Below are positions 26,669 through 35,919 of a stretch of 64,000 nt of DNA, in pieces. A model generated the notes under the pieces. The model saw nothing but the letters and a program-made list of their open reading frames with translations, was not told the DNA's origin and searched no databases. Every line of letters begins with the position of its first letter. Positions within the stretch are counted from its first letter, which is position 1. The translations under genes and the position numbers were made by a program. Source of the DNA: Burkholderiaceae bacterium (GTDB lineage Bacteria; Pseudomonadota; Gammaproteobacteria; Burkholderiales; Burkholderiaceae_C); contig JAIRVJ010000128.1 in the NCBI GenBank assembly GCA_031253955.1, forward strand, positions 24,714 to 88,713. Reading direction: 5' to 3'.

Positions 26669-27922
26669 ATGAATACCACTGCCTCGACTACCCTGTCCCC
26701 CGGCGCGCTTGAAGGCGTGCGCATTCTCGATCTTTCGCGCGTGCTGGCCGGCCCGTGGGCCACGCAGACGCTGGGCGACATGGGCGCGCAGGTTATCAAG
26801 GTCGAGCGCCCCGGCGGGGGCGACGACTCGCGCACCTGGGGGCCGCCCTTCCTGAAAGACGCCGCCGGCAATGACACGCGCGACGCGGCCTATTACCTGT
26901 GCACCAACCGCAACAAGCAGTCGATCGCCATCGACATCACCCGCCCCGAAGGGCAGGCGCTGATCCGCGAGCTGGCGGCCAAGTGCGACGTGCTGGTGGA
27001 AAACTTCAAGGTCGGCGGCCTCAAACAATACGGGCTGGATTACGAAGCGGTGCGCGCGATCAACCCACACATCGTCTATTGCTCGATCACCGGCTTCGGT
27101 CAGGACGGGCCTTACGCGCAGCGCCCCGGCTACGACTTTCTGATGCAGGGCATGGGCGGTCTGATGAGCGTGACAGGCCGCGCCGACGGCGGACCCGGCG
27201 CCGGGCCGATGAAAGTGGGCGTGGCGCTGACCGACATCATGACCGGCCTGTATGCGGCCATCGCGATCCTGGCCGCGCTGCGCGCGCGCGATGCCGCCGG
27301 GCAGGGCCAGCAGATCGACTTGGCGCTGCTCGACGTGCTGGTGGCCTGCATGGCCAACCAGGGCATGAATTACCTCTACAGCGGCCAGGCGCCCCGGCGC
27401 ATGGGCAACGCGCACCCCAACGTGGTGCCGTATCAGGACTTTCCGACGGCTGACGGGCACATGATCGTCGCCATCGGCAACGATGAGCAGTTCGCCCGCT
27501 TTTGCGTCGCGGCGGGCCGCCCCGAATGGGCTGCTGACGAACGCTTCAAGCGCGGTGTGGCGCGCGTGGCAAACCGCGACGTGCTGATTGCGGCCATGCG
27601 CGAAGTCACCGCCACGCGCGCCACGCGCGAATGGGTCGCGCTGCTGGAGCGCGCCAACGTGCCCTGCGGCCCGATCAATACCTTGGCCGACGTGTTCGAC
27701 GATCCGCAGGTGCGCGCGCGCGGCCTGCGCATCGAGGTGGAGCGCGCGGGCTGCGGCGCCATTCCGCTGGTGGCCAGCCCGATCCGCCTGTCGGCCACGC
27801 CAGTGCGCTACGAGAAAGCGCCGCCCGCGCTGGGGCAAGACACCGCTGCGGTCGCCGCGCAATGGCTGGACTTGTCGCCAGCGCAAATCGACGAACTCAT
27901 CAAGAAAGGGGTGCTGGCATGA
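26669..27922 (+). CDS. CaiB/BaiF family (family III) CoA-transferase
   Basis: A 417-residue CoA-transferase. It has the N-terminal GVRILDLSRVLAGPWATQTLGDMGAQVIKVERPGGGD and the catalytic Asp156 in QRPGYDFLMQ. It moves CoA between carboxylates without an acyl-enzyme of the family I type. The start ATG is 1 nt after the preceding Bug stop; its own stop overlaps the next start (ATGA at 27919-27922). It probably activates the acid brought in by the Bug system for oxidation by the two dehydrogenase subunits downstream. Confidence 0.93.
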   Translation: MNTTASTTLSPGALEGVRILDLSRVLAGPWATQTLGDMGAQVIKVERPGGGDDSRTWGPPFLKDAAGNDTRDAAYYLCTNRNKQSIAIDITRPEGQALIRELAAKCDVLVENFKVGGLKQYGLDYEAVRAINPHIVYCSITGFGQDGPYAQRPGYDFLMQGMGGLMSVTGRADGGPGAGPMKVGVALTDIMTGLYAAIAILAALRARDAAGQGQQIDLALLDVLVACMANQGMNYLYSGQAPRRMGNAHPNVVPYQDFPTADGHMIVAIGNDEQFARFCVAAGRPEWAADERFKRGVARVANRDVLIAAMREVTATRATREWVALLERANVPCGPINTLADVFDDPQVRARGLRIEVERAGCGAIPLVASPIRLSATPVRYEKAPPALGQDTAAVAAQWLDLSPAQIDELIKKGVLA

Positions 27923-29076
27923 CTGCCATTGCCGACCTCGCCCTCACCCCCATCCCGCCGGAGGACGAGGCGCTGCGCGCCCCCGTGCGCGCCTTTTTGC
28001 GCGAGGCGCTGCGCCAGACGCCCGCGCACATCCGCGCGCGCTCCTGGGGCGGCTACAGCGCCGAATTCAGCCGCGAGCTGGGCCGCCGCGGCTGGCTGGG
28101 CCTGACGCTGCCCGTGCAGTACGGCGGCGGCGGGCGCAGCGCGTTCGCGCGCTACGTGCTGGCCGAGGAATTTCTGAACGCGGGCGCGCCCGTCGGCTCA
28201 CACTGGATCACCGACCGCCAGAGCGGCCCGCTCATCCTCAAATACGGCAGCGAAGCGCAAAAATCCTTCTATCTGCCGCGCATCTGCAAGGGCGAAGCGT
28301 TCTTTTGCATCGGCATGAGCGAACCCAACTCCGGCTCCGATCTTGCCAGCGTGAAAACGCGCGCCACCCAAAACGGCAAGGGCTGGCTCTTGAACGGCCA
28401 GAAAATTTGGACCACCAACGCGCACCACTGCCACTACATGATCGCGCTGGTGCGCACCTCCGGCCAGGCGCAAGACCGGCAAAAGGGCCTGTCGCAAATC
28501 ATCATCGATCTGCACAGCCCCGGCGTCACCGTGCGCCCGATCACCGATCTGTCGGGCGACAGCCATTTTTGCGAAGTTTTCTTCGACAACGTGCAGTTGG
28601 ATGCCGACGCGCTCATCGGCGCCGAAGGCAACGGCTGGGAGCAGGTCACGGCGGAACTGGCCTTCGAGCGCAGCGGCCCGGAGCGGCTGTATTCCAGCAT
28701 TGTGCTGTTCGACGAATGGCTGGCTTTCGCGCGCACAAAAGCCGGGCGCACGCCGCAGGCCGAGCGGCTGGCCGGAAAAATCCTCACGCAACTGGCGCCG
28801 CTGCGCGCCATGTCGCTGGCCATTCAGGACAAACTCACGCACGGCGAAAGCCCGGTGGTGGAAGCCGCGCTGGTCAAGGATCTGGGCACGGGCGTGGAGC
28901 AGCTCATTCCCGCCGCGATTGCCGACGACCTGTTTTCGCGCCCGGCGCGCGGCGTGCCGCTGGAGCTTTTGCAAACGCTCGACTACGTCACGCAGGTGGC
29001 CCCTTCGTACTCGCTGCGCGGCGGCACGCGCGACATTCTGCGCGGCATGATCGCGCGCGGTCTTGGGTTGCGTTAA
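27919..29076 (+). CDS. Acyl-CoA dehydrogenase family protein (probable large/catalytic subunit)
   Basis: A 385-residue flavin dehydrogenase. It has the FAD-binding motif CIGMSEPNSGSDLASVKT and WLLNGQKIWTTNAHHCHYMIALVRT. At the C-terminus the usual Y-E-G-T motif is replaced by RGGTRDILRGMIARGLGLR, so the MCAD-type Glu is absent; a Glu in ELAFERSGPERL may serve instead. This pattern is common in two-subunit dehydrogenases, and the next gene is a shorter partner. It is translationally coupled to the CoA-transferase. Confidence 0.9.
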   Translation: MTAIADLALTPIPPEDEALRAPVRAFLREALRQTPAHIRARSWGGYSAEFSRELGRRGWLGLTLPVQYGGGGRSAFARYVLAEEFLNAGAPVGSHWITDRQSGPLILKYGSEAQKSFYLPRICKGEAFFCIGMSEPNSGSDLASVKTRATQNGKGWLLNGQKIWTTNAHHCHYMIALVRTSGQAQDRQKGLSQIIIDLHSPGVTVRPITDLSGDSHFCEVFFDNVQLDADALIGAEGNGWEQVTAELAFERSGPERLYSSIVLFDEWLAFARTKAGRTPQAERLAGKILTQLAPLRAMSLAIQDKLTHGESPVVEAALVKDLGTGVEQLIPAAIADDLFSRPARGVPLELLQTLDYVTQVAPSYSLRGGTRDILRGMIARGLGLR

Positions 29077-29080
29077 GCAT

Positions 29081-29143
29081 TAAGCGTTGAGCGTATGAAG
29101 CGCCGTGCCCCTTCGCCAAACGCTCAACGCAAAACGCCAAACC
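29081..29143. repeat. GTTGAGCG/CGCTCAACGC repeats after the dehydrogenase gene
   Basis: GCGTTGAGCG (29084-29093) and its inverse CGCTCAACGC (29121-29130) can pair; further CGCCAAACGC copies follow. They fill the 87-nt gap between the two dehydrogenase genes. Confidence 0.65.
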
Positions 29144-29163
29144 CTTAAATAAAGGAAATCGCC

Positions 29164-30186
29164 ATGGACGACCTTTTCTCCGGCGCGCTGCGCCAACTGC
29201 TGGAAGGCCGCTGCACGCCGCAGGTGGTGCGCGAGATCGAAGGCGGCGCCTCGCCGCAACCCTTGCGGCAGGCCATCGAGGAATCCGGCTTTGCCGACGC
29301 GCTCGTGCCCGAAGCGCAAGGCGGCGCTGGCCTGGGGCTGTCGCAGGCTTTTGCGCTGCTGCAACTGTGCGGCGCTTTCGCCTTGCCCGTGCCGCTGCCT
29401 GAAACCATGCTGGCGCGCGCGCTGCTCGCGCAAGCAGACATTAAGCCGCCCAAGGGTTCGATGGCCCTGGCCGAAGAAGCCACGCAAAGCCAAGACGGCA
29501 CGCTGCGCTGCGAGAGCGTTCGGCACGGCCGCACCGCCGACGCGGTGCTGGTTTCTCACCAAGGCCAATGCCGCCTGCTGCCCGTTGCTACCGCCGCGCG
29601 CGAGGCCGCCGTGTTCCCGCTCGACGCCGACCTGCAATGGCCCGCCTCCGCCTGGGCACAGGCCACACCACTGCCCGGTGCGCACGATTTGCGCACGCTG
29701 CATGCCGTGCTCGCAGCGGCGCAGCTTGCCGGCGCGCTCATGGCGGTGTGCCAGCGCACCCTGCAATACGCCAACGAGCGGGTGCAGTTTGGGCGGCCTA
29801 TCGGCAAGTTCCAGGCCATTCAGCACCAGCTTGCCGTGATTGCCGAACACGCCTTCGCCGCGCGCATGGCCGCGCAGATCGGCTGCCAGTGCGAGGGCCT
29901 TGCGCCTGACCCGCTGCGCGCGGCCATCGCCAAGGCGCGCACCGGCGAGGCGGCGGTCGAAGTGGCCGCGCTCGCGCATTCCATTCACGGCGCCATCGGC
30001 TTCACCGCTGAGTTCGACCTGCAACTGTTCACCCGCCGCCTGCACCTGTGGCGGCAAACCGCCGGTTCCGAGTCGTATTGGCACGGTGTGGCGGGCGCCG
30101 CCCTGCTCGACAGCCCGGCAGCTCTGGCGCTGGACACCCTGCGCGCCGCCACCGACATTCACCCAACCTTGGAGACCACCGTATGA
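29164..30186 (+). CDS. Acyl-CoA dehydrogenase family protein (probable small/non-catalytic subunit)
   Basis: A 340-residue protein with the C-terminal acyl-CoA dehydrogenase helical bundle (YANERVQFGRPIGKFQAIQHQLA, then AHSIHGAIGFTAEFDLQLFTRRLHLWRQT) but a reduced N-terminal half and no T-E-P-x-x-G-S-D FAD motif. Such proteins pair with a larger subunit in heteromeric dehydrogenases. An AAAGGAAA site lies before ATG 29164. The stop overlaps the hydratase start (ATGA). Confidence 0.88.
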   Translation: MDDLFSGALRQLLEGRCTPQVVREIEGGASPQPLRQAIEESGFADALVPEAQGGAGLGLSQAFALLQLCGAFALPVPLPETMLARALLAQADIKPPKGSMALAEEATQSQDGTLRCESVRHGRTADAVLVSHQGQCRLLPVATAAREAAVFPLDADLQWPASAWAQATPLPGAHDLRTLHAVLAAAQLAGALMAVCQRTLQYANERVQFGRPIGKFQAIQHQLAVIAEHAFAARMAAQIGCQCEGLAPDPLRAAIAKARTGEAAVEVAALAHSIHGAIGFTAEFDLQLFTRRLHLWRQTAGSESYWHGVAGAALLDSPAALALDTLRAATDIHPTLETTV

Positions 30187-30977
30187 CCGCCCCCTTCCTG
30201 AAAACCACGCGCGCGGGCGCCATCCTCACGCTCACCATGAGCCAGAGCGAAACGCGCAACGCCCTCACCGGCAACAGCGCCGTGGCCGAATTCGTCGCCG
30301 CGTGCGAAACCATCGCGCAAGACCGCTCGGTGCGCGCCGTCATCCTCACCGCCGAAGGGCCGGTATTCAGCTCCGGCGGCAACATCAAGGACATGGAACG
30401 CTTCGGCAACCCCGAGTTCACGCCCGACGCCCTGCGCGACTGGTACCGTCAAGGCATCCAGCGCCTGCCGCGCGCGCTCTATCAGTTGGACGTGCCCGTC
30501 ATCGCCGCCGTCAACGGCCCGGCCATCGGCGCCGGGCTGGACCTGGCCTGCATGTGCGATCTGCGCATCGCCAGCGAAAAAGCCGGCTTTGCCGAGAGCT
30601 TCGTCAAGGTCGGCCTGGTTCCGGGCGACGGCGGCGCATGGCTGCTGCCGCGCGTGGTCGGCTGGGCCAAGGCCGCCGAAATGGCTTATACCGGCGACAT
30701 GCTCACCGCCCAGGAGGCGCTGGCCTGCGGCCTGGTCTCGCGCGTGGTGCCGCCTGAAAACCTCATGAGCGCCGCGCAAGAGCTGGCCGCCAAAATCGCC
30801 GCCAACCCCGGCACCGCCCTGCGCCTGACCAAGCGCCTGCTGCGCGAAGCGCAACTGAACTCGCTTGAATCGGTGCTCGAAACCTCCGCCGGCTACCAAG
30901 CCATCGCCCACAAAACCCCCGACCACCGCGAAGCCGTGCGCGCTTTCATCGAAAAACGCCCGCCAAGATTTGCGTGA
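30183..30977 (+). CDS. Enoyl-CoA hydratase/isomerase family protein
   Basis: A 264-residue crotonase. The oxyanion segments are FSSGGNIKDM and GPAIGAGLDLACMCD; ESFVKVGLVPGDGGAWLLPR is the second active-site region. It ends AVRAFIEKRPPRFA. As last gene of the LysR-linked operon it would hydrate the enoyl-CoA made by the dehydrogenase pair. Confidence 0.92.
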   Translation: MTAPFLKTTRAGAILTLTMSQSETRNALTGNSAVAEFVAACETIAQDRSVRAVILTAEGPVFSSGGNIKDMERFGNPEFTPDALRDWYRQGIQRLPRALYQLDVPVIAAVNGPAIGAGLDLACMCDLRIASEKAGFAESFVKVGLVPGDGGAWLLPRVVGWAKAAEMAYTGDMLTAQEALACGLVSRVVPPENLMSAAQELAAKIAANPGTALRLTKRLLREAQLNSLESVLETSAGYQAIAHKTPDHREAVRAFIEKRPPRFA

Positions 30978-31016
30978 GGGCAGGTTTTGCGTTGAGCGAT
31001 TGCAGAAGCAAAGCTC

Positions 31017-31117
31017 ATGAATTAATAGCTGCGTGCCATTGTACAGTGTATATATACTACATAAAACATGGATAAATACATACCACACCATGGTGTAGAG
31101 CTATCGATTTTAAATTT
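31017..31117. repeat. AT-rich AATAGCT element, copy 5
   Basis: Begins ATGAATTAATAGCTGCGTGC and ends GTAGAGCTATCGATTTTAAA, about 101 nt. Confidence 0.75.
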
Positions 31118-31130
31118 CCCCTCCTCTCCG

Positions 31131-31196
31131 GTGCATGGGCGTCTCGCCTGCAATGGGTCTCGCGCGTGAGCAAGATACGAACGAGACGCCCGCGCA
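31131..31196. repeat. Hairpin with GGGCGTCTCG stem upstream of ndk
   Basis: GTGCATGGGCGTCTCG (31131-31146) pairs with CGAGACGCCCGCGCAC (31182-31197) apart from small bulges. The same GGGCGTCTCG also occurs in the hfq leader at 42204-42213, right after another AT-rich element, so it may be a further repeat type or an associated 3' part. Confidence 0.55.
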
Positions 31197-31307
31197 CCGA
31201 GATCACATCGTCGCCGCCTTAAAATTAATTGTTTTGCTTGCCCGGCGCATCTTCGCGCCGCGCGCGGATCCTGACCTTCCAAACCTCGGAAAGAAATGAA
31301 GCTCCCT

Positions 31308-31733
31308 ATGGCTACCGAACGCACCCTCTCCATCATCAAGCCCGATGCCGTCGCCAAGAACGTGGTCGGCAAGATCTACAGCCGCTTCGAGAGCGCCGGA
31401 CTGAAGATCGTGGCGGCCCAGATGCGGCACCTCTCGCGCCGCGAGGCCGAGCAGTTTTACGCGGTGCACAAGGCGCGGCCCTTCTTCAAGGATCTGGTGG
31501 ACTTCATGATCTCCGGCCCGGTGATGGTGCAGGCGCTCGAAGGCGAGAGCGCCATCGCCAGGAACCGCGAACTGATGGGCGCGACCGATCCCAAGAAAGC
31601 CGCCCCCGGCACGATCCGCGCCGACTTTGCCGATTCGATCGACGCCAACGCGGTGCACGGCTCGGACGCGCCGGAAACCGCCGCCGTGGAAGTGGCGTTT
31701 TTCTTCCCCGCGCTGGCCATTCACAGCCGCTAA
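31308..31733 (+). CDS. ndk: Nucleoside diphosphate kinase
   Basis: A 141-residue enzyme, exactly the family length, which balances NTP and dNTP pools by gamma-phosphate transfer. It begins [15 protein letters not shown]; the phospho-histidine is His117 in [10 protein letters not shown] 31308 is chosen over an ATG 12 nt upstream. It heads the conserved run ndk-rlmN-pilW-ispG-hisS. Confidence 0.98.
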   Translation: MATERTLSIIKPDAVAKNVVGKIYSRFESAGLKIVAAQMRHLSRREAEQFYAVHKARPFFKDLVDFMISGPVMVQALEGESAIARNRELMGATDPKKAAPGTIRADFADSIDANAVHGSDAPETAAVEVAFFFPALAIHSR

Positions 31734-31756
31734 ACACAGCCGCTGATTCGCGCGCA

Positions 31757-32914
31757 ATGGCCGCCCCGCTCAACCTGCTCGATTTCGACCGCCAGGCGCT
31801 GTCGGCGTGGTGCGGGCAGTTGGGCGAAAAGCCCTTCCGCGCCACGCAATTATTCCGCTGGATGCACCAGCGCGGCGCGGGTGATTTCGGCCAGATGAGC
31901 GATCTGGCCAAGCCGCTGCGCGAAAAGCTGACGGGCCGCGCCCAGGTGTGCGCGCTGCCGGCGCTTGGTGAGCAGGCGTCCAGTGACGGCACGGTCAAGT
32001 GGCTGTTCGACGTGGGTGGCGGCAACGCGGTCGAATCGGTGTTCATTCCCGAAGATGACCGGGGCACGCTGTGCGTTTCCTCGCAAGCGGGCTGCGCGGT
32101 GGGCTGCCGCTTTTGCGCGACGGGGCATCAGGGCTTTGCGCGCAACCTCACGACCGGCGAAATTCTGGCGCAGCTGTGGTTTGCCGAGCACACGCTGCGC
32201 CGCCGCTTCAATTCACAGGAGCGCATGATTTCCAACGTGGTGCTGATGGGCATGGGCGAGCCGTTGCACAACTACGGCGCGCTGCTGCCCGCGCTGCGCG
32301 TCAGGCTCGACGACCACGGCTACGGCCGGTCGCGCCGGCGGCTGACGGTGTCCACGTCCGGCGTCGTGCCGATGATCGACCGGCTGGCCGCCGATTGTCC
32401 GGTGGCGCTGGCGGTATCGCTGCACGCGCCCGGCGACGCGCTGCGCGACCAGCTCGTGCCGCTCAACCGCAAATACCCGCTGGCCGAGCTGCTGGCCGCC
32501 TGCGCGCGCTATCTGGATGCCGCGCCGCGCGACTTCATCACCTTTGAATACTGCCTGCTGGGCGGCGTCAACGACGCGCCGGAACAGGCCCAAACGCTGG
32601 TCCGGCTGATGCAGACCTATCGCGCCGAGGGTCTGCGCGCCAAGTTCAACCTGATTGGGTTCAACCCGTTCCCGGCTTCGGGGCTGGTGCGCGCCGCGCC
32701 CGAGCGCGTGCGCGCATTCGCCGCCATCCTGAGCGATGCCGGCATCGTCACCACCGTGCGCAAAACGCGCGGCGACGACATCGCCGCCGCCTGCGGCCAG
32801 TTGGCCGGCGACGTGCAAGACCGCACCCGCGCGCGCGAGCGCATGGCGCGCCGGCGCGCGGCGGCGGCGGTGGCGTTCCATCGAAAACAGCCGGCGGCTG
32901 CCGCGCCCGCGTGA
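31757..32914 (+). CDS. rlmN: Dual-specificity 23S rRNA A2503 / tRNA A37 methyltransferase
   Basis: A 385-residue radical-SAM methylase. The Fe-S cysteines are Cys113, Cys117 and Cys120 in [23 protein letters not shown] and [10 protein letters not shown] follow, and the second catalytic cysteine is in [13 protein letters not shown] near the C-terminus. The start 23 nt after ndk suggests cotranscription. Confidence 0.97.
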   Translation: MAAPLNLLDFDRQALSAWCGQLGEKPFRATQLFRWMHQRGAGDFGQMSDLAKPLREKLTGRAQVCALPALGEQASSDGTVKWLFDVGGGNAVESVFIPEDDRGTLCVSSQAGCAVGCRFCATGHQGFARNLTTGEILAQLWFAEHTLRRRFNSQERMISNVVLMGMGEPLHNYGALLPALRVRLDDHGYGRSRRRLTVSTSGVVPMIDRLAADCPVALAVSLHAPGDALRDQLVPLNRKYPLAELLAACARYLDAAPRDFITFEYCLLGGVNDAPEQAQTLVRLMQTYRAEGLRAKFNLIGFNPFPASGLVRAAPERVRAFAAILSDAGIVTTVRKTRGDDIAAACGQLAGDVQDRTRARERMARRRAAAAVAFHRKQPAAAAPA

Positions 32915-32927
32915 AAGGAAAGCTCCC

Positions 32928-33782
32928 ATGTTCGCACTGCGTCCGGTTTCCGATTTTTCCGTGCGGCGCTGCGCGGGTGCGCTGGCGCTCGCGTGGCTGC
33001 TGGCCGCCGCCGGTTTTGGCGCGCTGGGGGGCTTGAGCGGCTGCGCCAGCACGCAAGGCGCGTCGGGCGACGTGCCGCAAGAGCTGCGCACCGCCGCCGA
33101 CGAAAGCGACGCGCGCAAGCGTGCCGGCACGCGCCTGGAGCTGGCCGCCCGCTACTTTCAGGACGGCAAGAACAGCATCGCCCTGGACGAAGTGAAAAAG
33201 GCCATGCAGATTGACCCCGCGTTCGGCGATGCCTACGCCTTGAGCGGGGCGATCTACATGGCGCTGAACAACCTGCCGCAGGCGCAGGCGCACTTCGAGC
33301 GGGCGCTCTCGCTCAACCCGCGCGACGGCGGCGCCATGCACAACATGGGCCTGCTCAAGTGCCGACAAAAGCAGTACGACGCGGCCACCGCATGGTTCCA
33401 GCGCGCCATTGCCCTGCCGGAGTACCCCGACAAGGCCAAGTCCTGGCTGATGCAGGGGGCGTGCGAGGCCGGCAGCGGCGAACGCGCCAAGGCCGAGGAA
33501 AGTTTCATGCGCTCTTTCCAGATTGACCCCGGCAACCCCGCCACCGAGTACAACCTGGCCAAACTGTTCTTCGGGCGCGGCGACCTGGAGCGCGCGCGGT
33601 TCTACATCCGCCGGCTCAACAACAGCGAGCAGGCCAACGCTGAATCGCTGTGGCTGGGCATCAGGGTGGAGCGGCAGCTGAACCACGCGCAGGCCGTGGA
33701 GCAGCTTGCCTTGCAACTGCGCCGGCGCTTTCCCGATTCCAGCCAGCTCGCCGCCTACGATCATGGAGCTTTCGATGACTGA
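32928..33782 (+). CDS. pilW: Type IV pilus biogenesis/stability lipoprotein PilW (PilF)
   Basis: A 284-residue outer-membrane lipoprotein that helps assemble or localise the PilQ secretin. The lipobox is LSGC-AST. About six tetratricopeptide repeats follow (for example DPAFGDAYALSGAIYMALNNLPQAQAHFERAL and its successors). AAAGGAAAG precedes ATG 32928. Its stop overlaps the next start. Confidence 0.92.
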   Translation: MFALRPVSDFSVRRCAGALALAWLLAAAGFGALGGLSGCASTQGASGDVPQELRTAADESDARKRAGTRLELAARYFQDGKNSIALDEVKKAMQIDPAFGDAYALSGAIYMALNNLPQAQAHFERALSLNPRDGGAMHNMGLLKCRQKQYDAATAWFQRAIALPEYPDKAKSWLMQGACEAGSGERAKAEESFMRSFQIDPGNPATEYNLAKLFFGRGDLERARFYIRRLNNSEQANAESLWLGIRVERQLNHAQAVEQLALQLRRRFPDSSQLAAYDHGAFDD

Positions 33783-34569
33783 GAGCACGCCGCTGCCGGG
33801 CGCGCCGGAAAATCCGGCGCCCTCCTCCACCAACCTTGATTCCGCGGGCGCATCGGCGGGCGCGCTGCTGCGCCAGTTGCGCCAGGCCGCTGGCATGGAT
33901 GCGGGCGCGCTGGCCGTCATCCTGAAAGTGCCCGTGCGAAAGATCCAGGCGCTGGAGGCTGACCGCCTGGAGCAGTTGCCCAATCTGCTTTTCGCGCGCA
34001 GCCTGGCCGGTGCCATTTGCCGCGCTTTGCGCGCGGATGCGTCCGCGGTGCTGGCGCGTATGCCGGCGGTGGCCATGACTGTGCCGCGCGAGCAAGCCGC
34101 GTCCATCAACCAGCCATTTCGCCGCAGTAGCGAGGGGCCGACGCCGATGCTTGCCGCAAGGCCGTCCAGTCCGCGGCTGATCCTCATGGTCGTGCTGCTG
34201 GCGGGCGCGGCGCTGCTGATGCTGTGGCCAACCTTGCCGGTTCGTCCTGGCGCGCCGCTGCCGGAGACCGCCGATGAAGCGCAGCAAGACCCCGCCGCCG
34301 CGCCGTCATGGCCATCATTCGAGCAGGCCAGCGCGCCGGCGCTGGCCGCGTCGCAGGCCGGGGCGGAACCGGCAATGGCTCCCACATCGGCCCCCGCCCC
34401 CGTTTCCACCTTCGCCCCGGCAAGAAGCGCGACAGCCTCTGCCCCGGCGCGAAGGCATGCGGCAGCCTCCGCCCCGGCGCGGAGCGCGCCTGCTTCCGCC
34501 CCCGCGCTTGGAGCGGCGGCGCCAGAGGCTTCGGCTTCGGCAGTGCACCAGGCCCACGGGCTGGATTGA
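33775..34569 (+). CDS. RodZ-like helix-turn-helix membrane protein lacking the C-terminal domain
   Basis: A 264-residue protein in the rodZ place between pilW and ispG. The cytoplasmic HTH_25 domain is about residues 28-97 ([30 protein letters not shown]) and a TM helix is about 134-151. The rest is about 100 residues of Ala/Pro/Ser-rich low complexity ([20 protein letters not shown]), ending without the periplasmic beta domain (DUF4115) that RodZ-type proteins normally have. GGAG 6 nt before ATG 33775 sets the start. The stop TGA shares its A with ispG's ATG. Confidence 0.85.
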   Translation: MTESTPLPGAPENPAPSSTNLDSAGASAGALLRQLRQAAGMDAGALAVILKVPVRKIQALEADRLEQLPNLLFARSLAGAICRALRADASAVLARMPAVAMTVPREQAASINQPFRRSSEGPTPMLAARPSSPRLILMVVLLAGAALLMLWPTLPVRPGAPLPETADEAQQDPAAAPSWPSFEQASAPALAASQAGAEPAMAPTSAPAPVSTFAPARSATASAPARRHAAASAPARSAPASAPALGAAAPEASASAVHQAHGLD

Positions 34570-35828
34570 TGCAGGCGAACGCGCCCACCGTGGCCGCACC
34601 CGCCGCGCCGCGCCGCACGCGCCGGGCGCGCGTAGCTTGGGGCGGGCATGTGGTGACGGTGGGCGGCGGCGCGCCGGTGCGCGTGCAGTCCATGACCAAC
34701 ACCGGCACGGCGGACGCAGCGGCCACCGCCGCTCAAGTGAAAGAACTGGCGCAAGCGGGCAGTGAACTGGTGCGCATCACCGTCAACACGCCCGAAGCCG
34801 CCGCCGCCGTGCCCGCCATCCGCGAGCTGCTCGACCGCATGGGCATCGCCGTGCCGCTAATCGGCGACTTTCACTACAACGGCCACCGGCTGCTCACCGA
34901 ATTTCCCGGCTGCGCCCAGGCGCTATCCAAATACCGCATCAACCCCGGCAACGTGGGCAAGGGCGGCAAGCGCGACGCGCAGTTCGCGCAGATGATCGAG
35001 GCCGCGCTGAAGTGGGATAAACCCGTGCGCATCGGCGTCAACTGGGGCAGTCTGGATCAGGATTTGCTCGCCCGTCTGATGGACGAAAACAGCCGCCGCC
35101 CCCGGCCCTGGGACACGCGGCAAGTCATGGCCGAGGCGCTGATTGCGTCAGCCCTCGAATCGGCGCGCGCCGCCGAATCGCTGGGTATGCGCGGCGAGCA
35201 GATCATCCTTTCCTGCAAGGTCAGCGGCGTGCAGGACTTGATCGCCGTCTATCGCGCGCTCGCGCGCCGCTGCGACTACGCGCTGCACCTGGGCCTGACC
35301 GAAGCTGGCATGGGCGTCAAGGGCACGGTGGCATCGAGCAGCGCGCTGGCGATCTTGCTGCAAGAGAGCATCGGCGACACCATTCGCGTCAGCCTCACAC
35401 CCCGGCCGGGCGAAGCGCGTGCGCAAGAGGTGGTGGTGGCGCTAGAGATTTTGCAGGCGCTGGGCCTGCGCGCCTTCGCGCCCAGCGTCACCGCCTGCCC
35501 CGGCTGCGGGCGCACCGCCAGCACGGCGTTTCAGCAGCTTGCCGCGCAAATCGACGACCATCTGCGCGCACAAATGCCGCTCTGGCGCGACCAATATCCG
35601 GGCGTGGAAACGCTCAAGGTCGCGGTGATGGGCTGCATCGTCAACGGCCCGGGCGAAAGCCGCCACGCCGACATCGGCATCAGCCTGCCGGGTACGGGCG
35701 AGCAACCCGCCGCGCCGGTGTTCATCGACGGCCAGAAAGCCATGACCCTGCGCGGCGAAAATATCGCCGCCGAATTTCAGGCGATCGTGCAAGGTTACGT
35801 CGAGAAAAAGTTTGGCAGCCCCGCCTGA
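34569..35828 (+). CDS. ispG: 4-hydroxy-3-methylbut-2-en-1-yl diphosphate synthase (flavodoxin)
   Basis: A 419-residue Fe-S enzyme, the penultimate step of the MEP isoprenoid pathway. The N-terminal TIM barrel has [17 protein letters not shown] and [10 protein letters not shown]. The C-terminal Fe-S domain has CPGCGRTA and the third ligand in GCIVNGPGE. The start is fused to the stop of the rodZ-like gene (TGATG), so the two are tightly coupled. Confidence 0.97.
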   Translation: MQANAPTVAAPAAPRRTRRARVAWGGHVVTVGGGAPVRVQSMTNTGTADAAATAAQVKELAQAGSELVRITVNTPEAAAAVPAIRELLDRMGIAVPLIGDFHYNGHRLLTEFPGCAQALSKYRINPGNVGKGGKRDAQFAQMIEAALKWDKPVRIGVNWGSLDQDLLARLMDENSRRPRPWDTRQVMAEALIASALESARAAESLGMRGEQIILSCKVSGVQDLIAVYRALARRCDYALHLGLTEAGMGVKGTVASSSALAILLQESIGDTIRVSLTPRPGEARAQEVVVALEILQALGLRAFAPSVTACPGCGRTASTAFQQLAAQIDDHLRAQMPLWRDQYPGVETLKVAVMGCIVNGPGESRHADIGISLPGTGEQPAAPVFIDGQKAMTLRGENIAAEFQAIVQGYVEKKFGSPA

Positions 35829-35919
35829 TTTGCTATCGTAACAGTAGCTGTTATCTAAGGCACATCCTAGTTCATAGGCTGATTTGTCTTGTAATTCATA
35901 GTTATCCCACCCAACCAAC

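Larger units (their letters stand above)
30978..31307. other. 330-nt gap: repeat remnants and a long hairpin, no gene seen
   Basis: Between the hydratase and ndk. It contains a TTGCGTTGAGCG repeat (about 30987-30998), an AT-rich AATAGCT element (31017-31117) and a hairpin 31131-31196 with stem GGGCGTCTCG/CGAGACGCCC plus flanking GTGC/GCAC. The ndk promoter should lie in the last 100 nt, but no convincing -35/-10 pair could be picked out by eye. Confidence 0.7.

Noticed and set aside
35830..35912. Possible eleventh AT-rich element between ispG and hisS
   Set aside because: TGCTATCG, AGTAGCTGTTATC and CATAGTTATC resemble fragments of the ends, but the stretch is shorter, less AT-rich and lacks a clear left/right end pair.
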